This document shows positions 43,350-52,700 of a DNA stretch of 64,000 bases, piece after piece. The stretch covers positions 310,001-374,000 of the forward strand of contig NZ_CP121194.1 in the NCBI RefSeq assembly GCF_039993895.1, written 5' to 3'. The DNA is from Edaphobacter paludis. Lineage in GTDB: Bacteria > Acidobacteriota > Terriglobia > Terriglobales > Acidobacteriaceae. The position numbers were made by a program, and so were the translations under genes. The notes under the pieces were generated by a model. It was not told the origin of the DNA and did no database searches. It worked only from the letters and a program-made list of their open reading frames with translations. Position 1 is the first letter of the stretch; each line of letters starts with the position of its first letter.

Positions 43350-45398
43350 TCACGTTCTTTTGGCTTGGGGGAATGCAGTGATTCGCAGCTTTGCCGCGGC
43401 ATACGGGACAAGTGTTATCTGCTCTTCGGGCTGATTGCTGTTGACCGGACTCTGCGGGACAGGCTCAGCCACCCCATCGACCGCAAGCCATTCGTGCAAT
43501 CTGTGCGCCTTCACCTGCAACTTCACCGGTGTACCCTTCAGGCTGAAGGGTGATGCGCCGACAGGTTGCTCCTCCACGGGAAGCCTGCCTGCATCTTCCT
43601 TGTCGACAGCGAGGGCATAGTTCCAGGAGGTAGAAGGGAAGACCTGCCAGTCTGCGGTCATTCCGCGATCACGCAATTTCACCCAGCTTTCGCCAATTGG
43701 GTAAGAAAAGACCAGCGGGCCGCGTTCGAGTGAGGCGGAGTCCTTGTATCCGGACAACAACCTGGGCGCCAGAGGGAAGTTTAGCTCGACGACATCTCCA
43801 GATTTCCAGGTACGTTCGATTCGCGCAAAGGCAGCAACGGCAGGGGTGGCCTGGGCCTCTCCGTTGATGTGGATCGTCGCGCCGTCGGCCCATGCGGGAA
43901 TGCGGAGCCGCAACGGAAACTTCACGGATGCCGATGGATTTATCGTGATACGCACCGTCCCACGAAATGGATATTCAGTCTCTTCGACGATATGAACTGC
44001 TATACCGTTTACCATCGTCCGGACTTCGGAGGGCGAGTATGCAGCCGCGACGAGGCCGCCATCGTGCGATGCCATCCAAAGGCTTGCAGCGAACTTTGGC
44101 CAGCCTTGATGGAAGTTCGCCGTGCAGCAGCCGAAGTTAGGCTCAAGTCCGTAGAGGTTTGATTCGGGGCCGTCGGTCGTCCATGGCTTGTGGTGCAGAC
44201 TGCACTCGACCTGGTTGGGTTCCTGGTTGTACTGATGCGCCCACATATCGTCGGTGAACGTCCCTGGCAGGGCGTTGAAGGCAATGCGCTCCAAGCGGTC
44301 GCCGAGCGATGCATCGCCAAGGATGACCAGCGACTGCTCAAGCGAAAACATGGTCTCAACGACGGTGCAGAGCTCGGAGCCCTGCGATGGATTGAGCCCA
44401 GCGAAGTGTTCATCGCAGGAGAACATGCCGTTGGGGAGACCATGATATTTGTCGAGCTCGGCGAGCATCTGGTGTACTGCCTGTCGGTCGGTTTCGTCAT
44501 TGGAGATGACCGACCAGACTGGAGAGGCTTTGATTGCCTGACCATTGTTGACGCCGTGAGTCGCCAGGGCGACGTCTTTCAGGCCACCGCCTTCATTGAG
44601 TTTGATGAACTCTGGTGTGATCCGCTCGGTATATTTGAAGTCGGCGAAATCTGCCTTCCAATTGAAGCCTTGCTGATGAAGGAGGCGGGCGAGATCGAGC
44701 AGCTTGGGATCGCCGGTGCGGTTGTAGAGCCAGATGACAACGAGAGCGTTGTCCTGCCAGCGAAACTTGCCCCAGTCGCGTAGAGGCCGTGTGGGCAGCG
44801 TCTTCAATTGATAAGCAAAGTAGCGCGTGAGCAATGGAATGACACGTGGATCGCCGGTAGCCTCCTCATATTGCATCAGTGCTTTCAGCATCACCATGCG
44901 CGGCCACCAATCGTCATTACTGGGAGGGCCGATCATGCCGTTGGCGGCCTGGTGCGTCAGTGTCCACTCGATGTACTTCTGCGCCTTCGCTTTGAGATTT
45001 GCGTCATCGAGCAGATACGCGAGCGGAAGGAGCCCGTCGACGAAGTATGGACCACGTTCCCACGCTTCCCCTGTGCCGCCTAGCCATGCGCTGTTGCTGC
45101 CTACATCGGCCCACGTTTCGTCGAGGTGTCCGCCGAGGCCGCTGGCTTGAATCTGCAACTGGCTTCGCAGCCAGCCCATTGGGCGAACAGCGCCAAGCGG
45201 AAGGGTATAAAAAGCATTCGGCGCGAGTGGCGCACGGTTTCTGATTGCAGCGTTAGAGGGTGCAGCGATTGGAATAGACGGGGCTTTCGAGAGCGCATGA
45301 GCAGCGCGGCCAGTGACCGGAAGAGAAGCCAGGGCTGCGGCTCCTGCTTGTTTAAGAAAGCGCCGGCGGCTGGCGAATGCTGAAGAAACCGTTTTCAT
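43350..45398 (-). CDS. GH127-family beta-L-arabinofuranosidase-like enzyme, Tat-exported (682 aa)
   Basis: Start 45398 gives MKTVSSAFASRRRFLKQAGA, a twin-arginine signal. An (alpha/alpha)6-barrel follows (WERGPYFVDGLLPLAYLLDD, WWPRMVMLKALMQYEEAT, KFRWQDNALVVIWLYN). GH127 enzymes use a Cys nucleophile in a zinc site made of E-x-C plus a Cys pair. Here SELCTVVETMFSLEQ supplies Glu and Cys, and NFGCCTANFHQGWPKF supplies the pair, so the site looks intact. C-terminal beta-sandwich domains follow. Related families (GH146 and other DUF1680 enzymes) cannot be excluded. It lies downstream of the two-component genes on the same strand and has its own upstream motifs. Confidence 0.87.
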   Translation of the reverse strand: MKTVSSAFASRRRFLKQAGAAALASLPVTGRAAHALSKAPSIPIAAPSNAAIRNRAPLAPNAFYTLPLGAVRPMGWLRSQLQIQASGLGGHLDETWADVGSNSAWLGGTGEAWERGPYFVDGLLPLAYLLDDANLKAKAQKYIEWTLTHQAANGMIGPPSNDDWWPRMVMLKALMQYEEATGDPRVIPLLTRYFAYQLKTLPTRPLRDWGKFRWQDNALVVIWLYNRTGDPKLLDLARLLHQQGFNWKADFADFKYTERITPEFIKLNEGGGLKDVALATHGVNNGQAIKASPVWSVISNDETDRQAVHQMLAELDKYHGLPNGMFSCDEHFAGLNPSQGSELCTVVETMFSLEQSLVILGDASLGDRLERIAFNALPGTFTDDMWAHQYNQEPNQVECSLHHKPWTTDGPESNLYGLEPNFGCCTANFHQGWPKFAASLWMASHDGGLVAAAYSPSEVRTMVNGIAVHIVEETEYPFRGTVRITINPSASVKFPLRLRIPAWADGATIHINGEAQATPAVAAFARIERTWKSGDVVELNFPLAPRLLSGYKDSASLERGPLVFSYPIGESWVKLRDRGMTADWQVFPSTSWNYALAVDKEDAGRLPVEEQPVGASPFSLKGTPVKLQVKAHRLHEWLAVDGVAEPVPQSPVNSNQPEEQITLVPYAAAKLRITAFPQAKRT

Positions 45399-45485
45399 TT
45401 TCTGAAACTCCCGTGCCCAACTCTGCACGTCGAAAGGTGACTTCAACGTTATATTGATCGCGATTGCGATTTCGCAGACGCGTTG

Positions 45486-45504
45486 GTGACAGAATTAGTG
45501 TCAC
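45486..45504. promoter_or_regulatory. Inverted repeat upstream of GH127 gene
   Basis: GTGACA-N7-TGTCAC lies about 90 nt upstream of the GH127 start in the 160-nt spacer after the response-regulator gene. It could be an operator or a weak terminator for the regulator gene. Confidence 0.35.
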
Positions 45505-45524
45505 TTGTTCCAGGCGTCGAGGTC

Positions 45525-45540
45525 TATAGGTCAAATGAGC
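45525..45540. promoter_or_regulatory. Copy 2 of shared motif TATAGGTCAnATGAnC
   Basis: TATAGGTCAAATGAGC, about 127 nt upstream of the GH127 start, matches 14 of 16 bases of the palindromic site at 49437. Both flank genes of the same two-component locus, so it is a candidate binding site of the NarL-type regulator encoded between them. Confidence 0.45.
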
Positions 45541-45557
45541 TACTTACTTCAGTGCCA

Positions 45558-46208
45558 CTAATCGTCAACGGTAATAATGCCTCGCTGGATGGCTGTGGTG
45601 GCGGCTTCGGTGCGGTCCGAAACCTCGAGCTTTTCGATGATGCTGTTGACATGATTTCGCACGGTGTAATCACTGATGCCGAGAGCGTGACCGATCTGCT
45701 TGTTGGTGGGGCCTTTGGCAAGCATCTTTAGAATTTCTAGCTCGCGAGCGGTTAGTTCTGTGCGCATCATGCGTTCGGCGAGACGCTGAGCGATCTGCCG
45801 TGGGATGTAGCGCTTGCCCGCGTTCACAGCGCGAATCGCTTCCAGCATCTCCTTAAATGGTGTGTCCTTCAGCAGATATCCCTGGGCTCCGGCCTGCACG
45901 GCGCGGTAGATGTCCTCGTCGGTCTCATAGCTGGTGAGAATGATGGCACGTACGTGTGAGCCACTCTTTTTTGCGGCGACGAGCATGTCGATGCCATTGA
46001 GCCCAGGCATGCGAAGGTCAAGGAGCACAACATCCGGATCATCGCGCTGGATCATCGCGAGTGCCTCTTCGCCGCTGGATGCGGAGCCGATGACTTGCAG
46101 CTCAGCCTGAGTGCCTAACATGCTGGTAAGGCCTGCACGAACGACCGGATGATCGTCGACGATGAGAATGCGGATGGGGTTAGCGAGCGGATTTGTCGTG
46201 TTTGTCAT
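45558..46208 (-). CDS. NarL/FixJ-type response regulator (216 aa)
   Basis: Receiver domain (residues about 12-130) with acidic pocket IVDDHPVV, phosphoacceptor Asp64 (VVLLDLRMPG), Thr/Ser region AIILTSYE and Lys in GYLLKDTPFKEM. The C-terminal LuxR helix-turn-helix is ELTARELEILKMLAKGPTNK, followed by ALGISDYTVRNHVNSIIEKL. It overlaps the kinase gene by 29 nt, so the pair is surely cotranscribed and is the cognate partner. Likely targets are the neighbouring GH127 and sugar-binding-lipoprotein promoters, which share a palindromic motif. Confidence 0.93.
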   Translation of the reverse strand: MTNTTNPLANPIRILIVDDHPVVRAGLTSMLGTQAELQVIGSASSGEEALAMIQRDDPDVVLLDLRMPGLNGIDMLVAAKKSGSHVRAIILTSYETDEDIYRAVQAGAQGYLLKDTPFKEMLEAIRAVNAGKRYIPRQIAQRLAERMMRTELTARELEILKMLAKGPTNKQIGHALGISDYTVRNHVNSIIEKLEVSDRTEAATTAIQRGIITVDD

Positions 46209-48369
46209 ATTTGCTATTGGCCTGGTAAGTCTTTAAATATTTCCATAGAAACTGTGGCCACGAGAGAAATGTGATGCGCGGAGGAAGCATCGCGTCTACA
46301 CGAACCTGCGTGCCTTCTTCCGGTGCACTCACTATCTCAAATTTTGCAGAGATACTGGCAGCGCGCTTGCGCATTCCGCGTACACCGAAGCCCGACAGAC
46401 TGCCGCTTTGAGCAAACCCGAGGCCGTCGTCGGCGATCAGCATGGTGACAATATTTTTCTCGTAGTGAAGAGAGATTTTGATGGTGACCGGATGCGCGTG
46501 ACGCACCGCGTTGGCGATGGCTTCCTGCCCGATCCGGTAAAGCGTGTCTGTAATGCGCAAAGGCAGGTTGCGAATATCTCCGCTGCTGGAAGCCAGAACC
46601 TGTACGGAACCGCCTTCGACCATGCGCCGCGCACAAACCTCAAGCGCGGAGAGGAGGTCGCCTGATTCGAGCGATTCAGGACGCAGCGTAGCAATACTGC
46701 GGCGTGCTTCTTCGTGGCTGTGGCGAACGAGATCGGTAGCGAGATTGAGCTGCTGATGGGCCGTGGGCAGTTCTTCCGGGATGCCGCTCCTGATTGCCTC
46801 AAGCTGAAAGCCAATGCCGGCAAAACTCTGTGCCAGCGTGTCGTGCATCTCATGGGCAAGGCGCTCACGCTCCTCCAGAACCGCGCGAAGCCGCCAATGC
46901 TCAACCCGCGTGTAAAAGTAATTTGTAAAGAGTGCAAGTACGAGAATGCCGAACGCGAGAGTGATCAGATGCCCCGCGCTGAACCACGGCGGCTCGGCCA
47001 GTACATCCACATCTTCGGGCGAGCGCAGCAGGAGGACGAAAGGCGTGAGGTTATGGGTAAAGGCGGGATCGACGACACAGACACCGCGCAGGCGAAGCAG
47101 ACTATTCGGCTTGAGCTTGGCAAAGAGATAGTCTCCGCGCCCGCGATTCAGGATGGCGCGAAACGATTGTGAACCGGCGTCGAAGTCGAACAGCAGCGTG
47201 TTGCCGGGACCGTATGCCTTCTTGCGCAGCCGGCCCTCCACCTCGATAAAAGTTGCATTGAACGCTCCGGTGGCAGCCTGTGACGCGGAGACCGTAACGG
47301 CAGGCATCGGCGTCCCCTCCCACAATGCGTGGACAGTTGCATGTTCAAGACTTGAAGTGAAGTCGGTTGTACGAATCTGTCCCGTAACTTCTACTTGATC
47401 TCCAACTTTTAGCGATGGCGATATAGGCTCGGGAACGGAGACTCCGCCGGTGGAGTCCTGCACAAATAACAGAGGGGCGGTAAGGATGACGCTTCCGCGA
47501 ATAGTCGCCGTATTGAGGCCGGCGAAGGACGCGAGACGAAGGCTACTGATTGATTGAGTGTTTGAGCTCGAGTGAAAAGTATATGCATCGCCGCGCGGGG
47601 CAGGTGCAGAGAAGCCAAGAATGCCAGATTCTTCGCCCGGAGAGCCCTGCTCGGAGGCGCTTCCGGTTATCTTCGCGGGGCCTGTTATGGCGAGAATATC
47701 TTTCTGCGAGGCGGCACGAATGACAACGTTGCGCCAGATGCCGCCCGACACGTAGGAACGCAGACCAGCGCGGCCCGAGGGGATGCAATGTGTATCCGTC
47801 ACCTTGGCGAATGTGGGTTGCGTATCTGGTGAGATAACGGCAGAGGCCACGATCTGGCAACCATAAGCCAGTAACTTCAGGTGATACCACTGCAATGCCT
47901 TCACTTGGCCGTGGCCGGGAGCGAGTTTGACGGTCGCCTCCATCCATCCATGCCCGGCACGGCCGAGGACCAGTGCATTGTCGAGACTGCGCAGACCTGC
48001 ATAGTAGCCGGTATAGGCATCCACTCCCTGCTCCTCGTCGCTGGAGCGGATAATGAGCCCGGCGTCACCGCCGCCGCTCAGAAGCATAACGTCGGCCTCA
48101 ATCAGATAGTTGCGCCAGTAATGGGAGCCGGTAAGCAATTTGGCTCCGCGCTCGTCCGAGTCGTTGCGCATCGAGCCTTTCACGATCTCCCATGTGCCTC
48201 CAAATGCCTTCCATTCATCGGCTCTGCTTTGGGCGAATGAATCGTGATACGGAAGTCCTCGACTGGGGCTGCGCAGGTAAGCGCGCAAACCAAAGCCGGC
48301 GAGCGCCAACAGCGCGCAGACCAGCGCAGCGGATCCCACCCATCGACGATTTTGAAGAGGACGACTCAT
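46180..48369 (-). CDS. Hybrid-sensor HisKA_3 histidine kinase with carbohydrate-binding-like periplasmic region (729 aa)
   Basis: A transmembrane segment (residues about 10-28) and a second near residues 460-485 (AGHLITLAFGILVLALFTNYF) enclose a large periplasmic part. Residues about 40-215 look like a concanavalin-type DUF1080/LamG sandwich (YHDSFAQSRADEWKAFGGTW, GLIIRSSDEEQGVDAYTGYY, GRAGLRSYVSGGIWRNVVI). Residues about 270-450 contain OB-like modules (RGSVILTAPLLFVQDSTGGV, KVGDQVEVTGQIR). The cytoplasmic part has HisKA_3 (LAHEMHDTLAQSFAGIGFQL, phosphoacceptor His in MHDT) and an ATPase with IADDGLGFAQ and GFGVRGMRKRA. ATG 48369 overlaps the upstream lipoprotein stop by 4 nt. Periplasmic sugar sensing is inferred. 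Confidence 0.87.
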   Translation of the reverse strand: MSRPLQNRRWVGSAALVCALLALAGFGLRAYLRSPSRGLPYHDSFAQSRADEWKAFGGTWEIVKGSMRNDSDERGAKLLTGSHYWRNYLIEADVMLLSGGGDAGLIIRSSDEEQGVDAYTGYYAGLRSLDNALVLGRAGHGWMEATVKLAPGHGQVKALQWYHLKLLAYGCQIVASAVISPDTQPTFAKVTDTHCIPSGRAGLRSYVSGGIWRNVVIRAASQKDILAITGPAKITGSASEQGSPGEESGILGFSAPAPRGDAYTFHSSSNTQSISSLRLASFAGLNTATIRGSVILTAPLLFVQDSTGGVSVPEPISPSLKVGDQVEVTGQIRTTDFTSSLEHATVHALWEGTPMPAVTVSASQAATGAFNATFIEVEGRLRKKAYGPGNTLLFDFDAGSQSFRAILNRGRGDYLFAKLKPNSLLRLRGVCVVDPAFTHNLTPFVLLLRSPEDVDVLAEPPWFSAGHLITLAFGILVLALFTNYFYTRVEHWRLRAVLEERERLAHEMHDTLAQSFAGIGFQLEAIRSGIPEELPTAHQQLNLATDLVRHSHEEARRSIATLRPESLESGDLLSALEVCARRMVEGGSVQVLASSSGDIRNLPLRITDTLYRIGQEAIANAVRHAHPVTIKISLHYEKNIVTMLIADDGLGFAQSGSLSGFGVRGMRKRAASISAKFEIVSAPEEGTQVRVDAMLPPRITFLSWPQFLWKYLKTYQANSKYDKHDKSAR

Positions 48370-49379
48370 GGCGTATGACTCAAGTTCCAGCCAGGGTTCC
48401 AATCCATCGTGGTCATATGGCGTACTGCTTCACTGTTAGCGTTGGCACGCGTAACCAGGATCGGCTCCAGAGTAATAAGGGCTGGCGCGGATTTTCCACT
48501 GAGTCTCGCGTGGATGAGCTTTACTGCAAGATTGCCCATCTTACGAGTATTCTGCACGACAACAGAATCCAGACTTGGCGAAGTGAACGAAAGGTCCTCT
48601 GGATCAAAACTGATGACCTTCGCTTTGAACTTTTCCGGATTGTTGTCGATAGTCGACATGGCTCCGCGCGCCGACGGCCACATCAGGGTGACGATCGCAT
48701 CCAGATCTGGATGGGCATCGAGCGCCTCTTCCGCTACCTCCTGCTCGTGCGGCACATTGAAAGATCCCGTATGCGTTTCGACTATATGTATCTCTGGATT
48801 GTTTTGAGCCAGGAAATGCTCGAAGCTCTGAGCACGCACCATGATTCCTGCTATATCTGGATTGATGCCAAGGATGGCAATCGTGCCCCGGCCATGCAGC
48901 AGTTGCGCAACTCGTCGCGCTGCAATGCGGCCTCCTTCTTCCTCGTCGTTCAAGATGTAAGAGAGCTTGTCTCCCGCAGGAACAGGGATAGAGGAGCTGA
49001 CAATCACAATAGGGAGTCCCCGCGCCAAAGCGCGTCGAACCGGTGTAATCAGGGCCAGCGACTGGTTGGGGGTAAGCACCAAACCCTGATAGTTTCCGGC
49101 AACTACATGTTCGATGAGCGCAATCTGCCCTGCTATGTCATCTTCGCGCGTGGGCGCATTCCAGTAGATTTGCGCGCCGAAGCCTTCAGACGCATCCTGA
49201 GCGCCGCGATGTTCGGGTTCCCACAGCAGACTTCCAGAAGTGCGTGGAATTACGGCGATGGTTACTGACTTCCGGTTATGACAACCGACAGAAAACAAGA
49301 GTGAAAGCATAGCCAACGAAGTCAAGCTGGAGCGGAAGCAGATGCATGGATGACCAAGGTTGAAGGAAGAAAGTTTCAT
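48366..49379 (-). CDS. Periplasmic sugar-binding lipoprotein, type I binding fold (337 aa)
   Basis: A signal peptide with lipobox (LLFSVGC) predicts lipidation at about Cys33. The rest matches ABC-type sugar-binding/LacI-like domains (VTIAVIPRTSGSLLWEPEHR, GAQDASEGFGAQIYW, GLVLTPNQSLALITPVRRAL, GLPIVIVSSSIP, NDEEEGGRIAARRV, VRAQSFEHFL). No permease or ATPase gene is nearby. The stop codon overlaps the start of the histidine kinase (ATGA), so it is more likely a sensory partner that hands a ligand signal to the kinase than a transport component. A palindrome (49437-49452) lies 58 nt upstream. Confidence 0.87.
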   Translation of the reverse strand: MKLSSFNLGHPCICFRSSLTSLAMLSLLFSVGCHNRKSVTIAVIPRTSGSLLWEPEHRGAQDASEGFGAQIYWNAPTREDDIAGQIALIEHVVAGNYQGLVLTPNQSLALITPVRRALARGLPIVIVSSSIPVPAGDKLSYILNDEEEGGRIAARRVAQLLHGRGTIAILGINPDIAGIMVRAQSFEHFLAQNNPEIHIVETHTGSFNVPHEQEVAEEALDAHPDLDAIVTLMWPSARGAMSTIDNNPEKFKAKVISFDPEDLSFTSPSLDSVVVQNTRKMGNLAVKLIHARLSGKSAPALITLEPILVTRANANSEAVRHMTTMDWNPGWNLSHTP

Positions 49380-49436
49380 GAAGGCGCGGGCTGAGTTTAC
49401 GCTGTGCTACTTACAACCATCAAGGCATCGACCTCA

Positions 49437-49452
49437 TATAGGTCATATGACC
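49437..49452. promoter_or_regulatory. Copy 1 of shared motif, palindromic
   Basis: TATAGGTCATATGACC contains the perfect 12-bp palindrome GGTCATATGACC (49441-49452). It lies 58 nt upstream of the sugar-binding lipoprotein gene. A second copy with 14 of 16 bases identical lies upstream of GH127 (45525-45540). Confidence 0.5.
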
Positions 49453-49652
49453 CATAAGAAACTAGCCAATCCAACCCATGCGGATGCCAATCTTCAGGGC
49501 GTACTGTTTTGTGACTCCTCGATGGGCTTCTTTTCATGTTACGAAAGGAAGTGAGGATTGCCAGATTCCATACGTGTCGACAAGATCTTTTGTATTTAGC
49601 TGGTTCAAATAATTTTATGGATCACAGTTTTTAGCAACGAATGCGTTTGTTA

Positions 49653-49666
49653 TGTAAGCGGTTTCA
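49653..49666. promoter_or_regulatory. LacI/CcpA-type operator
   Basis: TGTAAGCGGTTTCA fits the consensus TGwAAnCGnTnwCA at every defined position. It lies 112 nt upstream of the TonB receptor start. No LacI gene is adjacent; the only one in the window is at 7395. Confidence 0.6.
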
Positions 49667-49777
49667 TCGCAGGCTCCCGAGTTCTTTGTTTCGCAGGGCT
49701 ATACCGTCGGCGATAAAGCAATGGACAGTGCACGCAGCGAATCAGTGGCCATTTTTTTCAAACTTTCTGGAGGCATT

Positions 49778-52700
49778 ATGAACGATTCTTCGCCAATAGC
49801 CATGAAACTTTCCTACCTGCGGAAGTTATCAGCGGCAGGGATAAAGCATTTCGCAAGACTATTTACCAGCGTCGTATTCTGCGTTGCTTTATTGACATCC
49901 GCGACATGCTGGGCGCAATTTAGCGGCAGCCTGCAAGGATCGGTTCAGGACCCAACCGGGGCTGCAGTGCCATCCGCGATTGTGACTCTGACCAACGTGG
50001 ATACCAATGTCAGCCAAAAGGCCACCGCCGATGCTTCGGGCGTGTATCGTTTCGCTAGTCTCGCGCCAGGGAATTATCAGGTTTCTGCCGCCGCTACGGG
50101 ATTTGCCGGTTCAAAAACGGCACTGACTCTAAGCACAAATGAGACGCGCAACGTTCCTATCGTATTGTCGGTGGGGCAGATCAGTTCAACCGTGCAGGTC
50201 ACCACGCAGCAACCATTGCTCGATACTGCGGACAGCCGTAACCAACTTACGATTGATAAAGCAGCTCTCGATAATCTGCCGTTGGCAGCTCGCAACCCGC
50301 TGGCGCTAGTTACTCTCGCCCCAGGCGTGACCGGACTCGGCGCCGGGACTTCCACTAACTTCAACCCGGAAAACTCAGTTGATGCCAGCGCCAACGGTCG
50401 AGGCGCGAACGGTAATCTCTATGTGGTCGACGGTCTGGATGTGACCAGCAGCATCCGTCCCGGCGTCGTGAACCTGACGCCAAACGCAGATTCGGTTGCA
50501 GAGGCGAATGTGCAGACCAACACCTATACGGTTGATTTTGGACGAGCTAGTTCTATTCAGACTGTTATTACGACACGCTCCGGAACGGATGCTTACCATG
50601 GATTCGCGAGCGAGTACTATACCTACCAAGGTCTTGCTGCGCGCGGAGAATATGGAGTGCCCGCGGGTACGCGTGTAGCGCCCTATCATACGAATAATCT
50701 TTCATTTGGCGTTGGCGGCCCTGTTATCCCGCATCACAAATTCTTCTTCTTTGCCGGCTATGAGCCGTATCTATCGCTCACCTCCAATGGGGCTTCTAAA
50801 CAAACCTATGAAGATCCTGCATTTGTTTCTTTTGCCAATGAAGTACAGCCGAACAGTCCTGAAGTGCAACTCATCAATAAGTACAAGCCGACCAATGTGA
50901 TTTTCAGTAATGTGCAGCAGACGGCAGAACAGGCATTCGGCAAGCAAGATCTCGCAGCCAATACGGGATGCGGAACGCCTTCGACCGATAACATTCCTTG
51001 CAGCACTCCGGTCTTCGATCAAGGCAACTTCAATTCGAGTAGTTACAACAACTCAAAACAATACAACGTCCGTCTCGATAAATATTTCGATAAAGACCGT
51101 GTTTATGGCCTGTTTTACCGCGATACGATCAGCACCGGTGGTCCGGCAATTCGTCCTGCCTTCGCGACAACTAACAACTATTACACCTTCTCCATCCAGG
51201 GTAACGAGACGCATACTTTCTCGCCCAACACGCTGAATGAGGCATTTGTTGGATACAACCGCATCGAAGGTTTTGCGCCATCGGGCGGTAACTTTACCGT
51301 CCCCGTTGTGAATGTGACTGGATTGGGGGTGGGCTTCGGCTCTGGATTTGCGTTAGGTGATTACATTCAACATAGCTACCACTGGCGCGATGTGCTGACT
51401 CACATCCATGGCTCGCACTCGTTCAAATTCGGATATGAGGGCTGGCATGGAGACGATGTGGCCTTGTTTGCCGCGGCGTATGCTCAGCCTTCTTTCCAGT
51501 TCAACAGCCTCATCGATCTCATCAACAACAATCCATACTCCGAGGGTAACCTCTCCTACGATCCAGTCACTGGCAAGCCCAAGGCCAACAACTATGGTTA
51601 TTCGCAGACGACTGCGGGCGCATTCGCCGAAGATACCTGGAAGGTATCTCACAGCCTTACCGTCAACTACGGTATTCGCTACGATAACTTTGGCAATGCC
51701 TATCCCTCGCTGGCGGGAACAGGGCTGTCGAACTTCCAACTGGGATCAGGCTCAACCTTTCAGCAGCGGGTCGCCAATGGTGTGATGACGGCGCAGAGTC
51801 ATGTATTTGCAAAGGATATGAACTACGTGTTCAGCCCGCGCGGAGGCTTCGCCTATGCTCCTGGAGAGAGCGGCAAGTGGCTCGTTCACGGCGGTATTGG
51901 CTTGTTTCATGATTACTTCACGCTGGGCAACTCCGAGAATGGACTGAGTGCAAATCCGCCGGGATTCGTGAGACCTACGTTCTTCAACAATGGATCCACT
52001 GCTGCACCTGTCTTTGGTTACGGCACGCAGAATAGCTATCCATTCGGCTACCAGTATCCGGCGTTCCAAGGGCAGCCGCTCGATTCGAAGGGCGGAATTG
52101 CCGGTTCGCAAATAGGCGTCGGCGGCGTAGACGGAAATCTCAAGAGCCCCTTCACGATTAACTATTCGCTTGCGATCGATAGGCAGATCTCACCAGATTT
52201 CGTTGTGAGTCTCGGCTATGTTGGATCACACTCGGGAAATTTGATTGCTGCGGGCGGCAACACGGGAAACACTTCATACGGAAATGATGTGAATGCCTAT
52301 GCCGGCGATCTCATTCAACACATAAAATGCACCGAGAGCAGCACCAAGAATACCTGCAGCGGCACGCAAACCCGTCTCAATACGAGCTTCGGAAATATTA
52401 ACTATGCCTTCAACTCTGCCGTAGGAAACTACAACGGCCTTATCGTCTCAGCGCGAGGACGTTTTGCTCGGCGTGGTTTTCTCACCACATCCTATACGCA
52501 TGGTCACTCGCTGGACGACTGGCAGAACTATCCAGTTGGCTACCCTACAAACCAGTTCTATGCAAACTCGCCGTATGATGTGCGCGACCGACTCTCAGTT
52601 GGCATCTCTTATGAACTTCCAGGCTCACAGTTGGGCAACGGCCTGGAGAGGCGGGTATTGGGCGGCTGGACGGTGTCCGGTCTCTCCGTCTTACAGTCAG

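Larger units (their letters stand above)
49380..49777. other. Divergent regulatory region, sensor operon / TonB receptor
   Basis: 398 nt without a gene. It holds the palindrome at 49437-49452 on the sensor-operon side and a LacI-type operator at 49653-49666 on the receptor side. Between them (about 49550-49650) it is A/T-rich, as expected for promoters, but no clear -35/-10 pair was seen. Confidence 0.5.
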
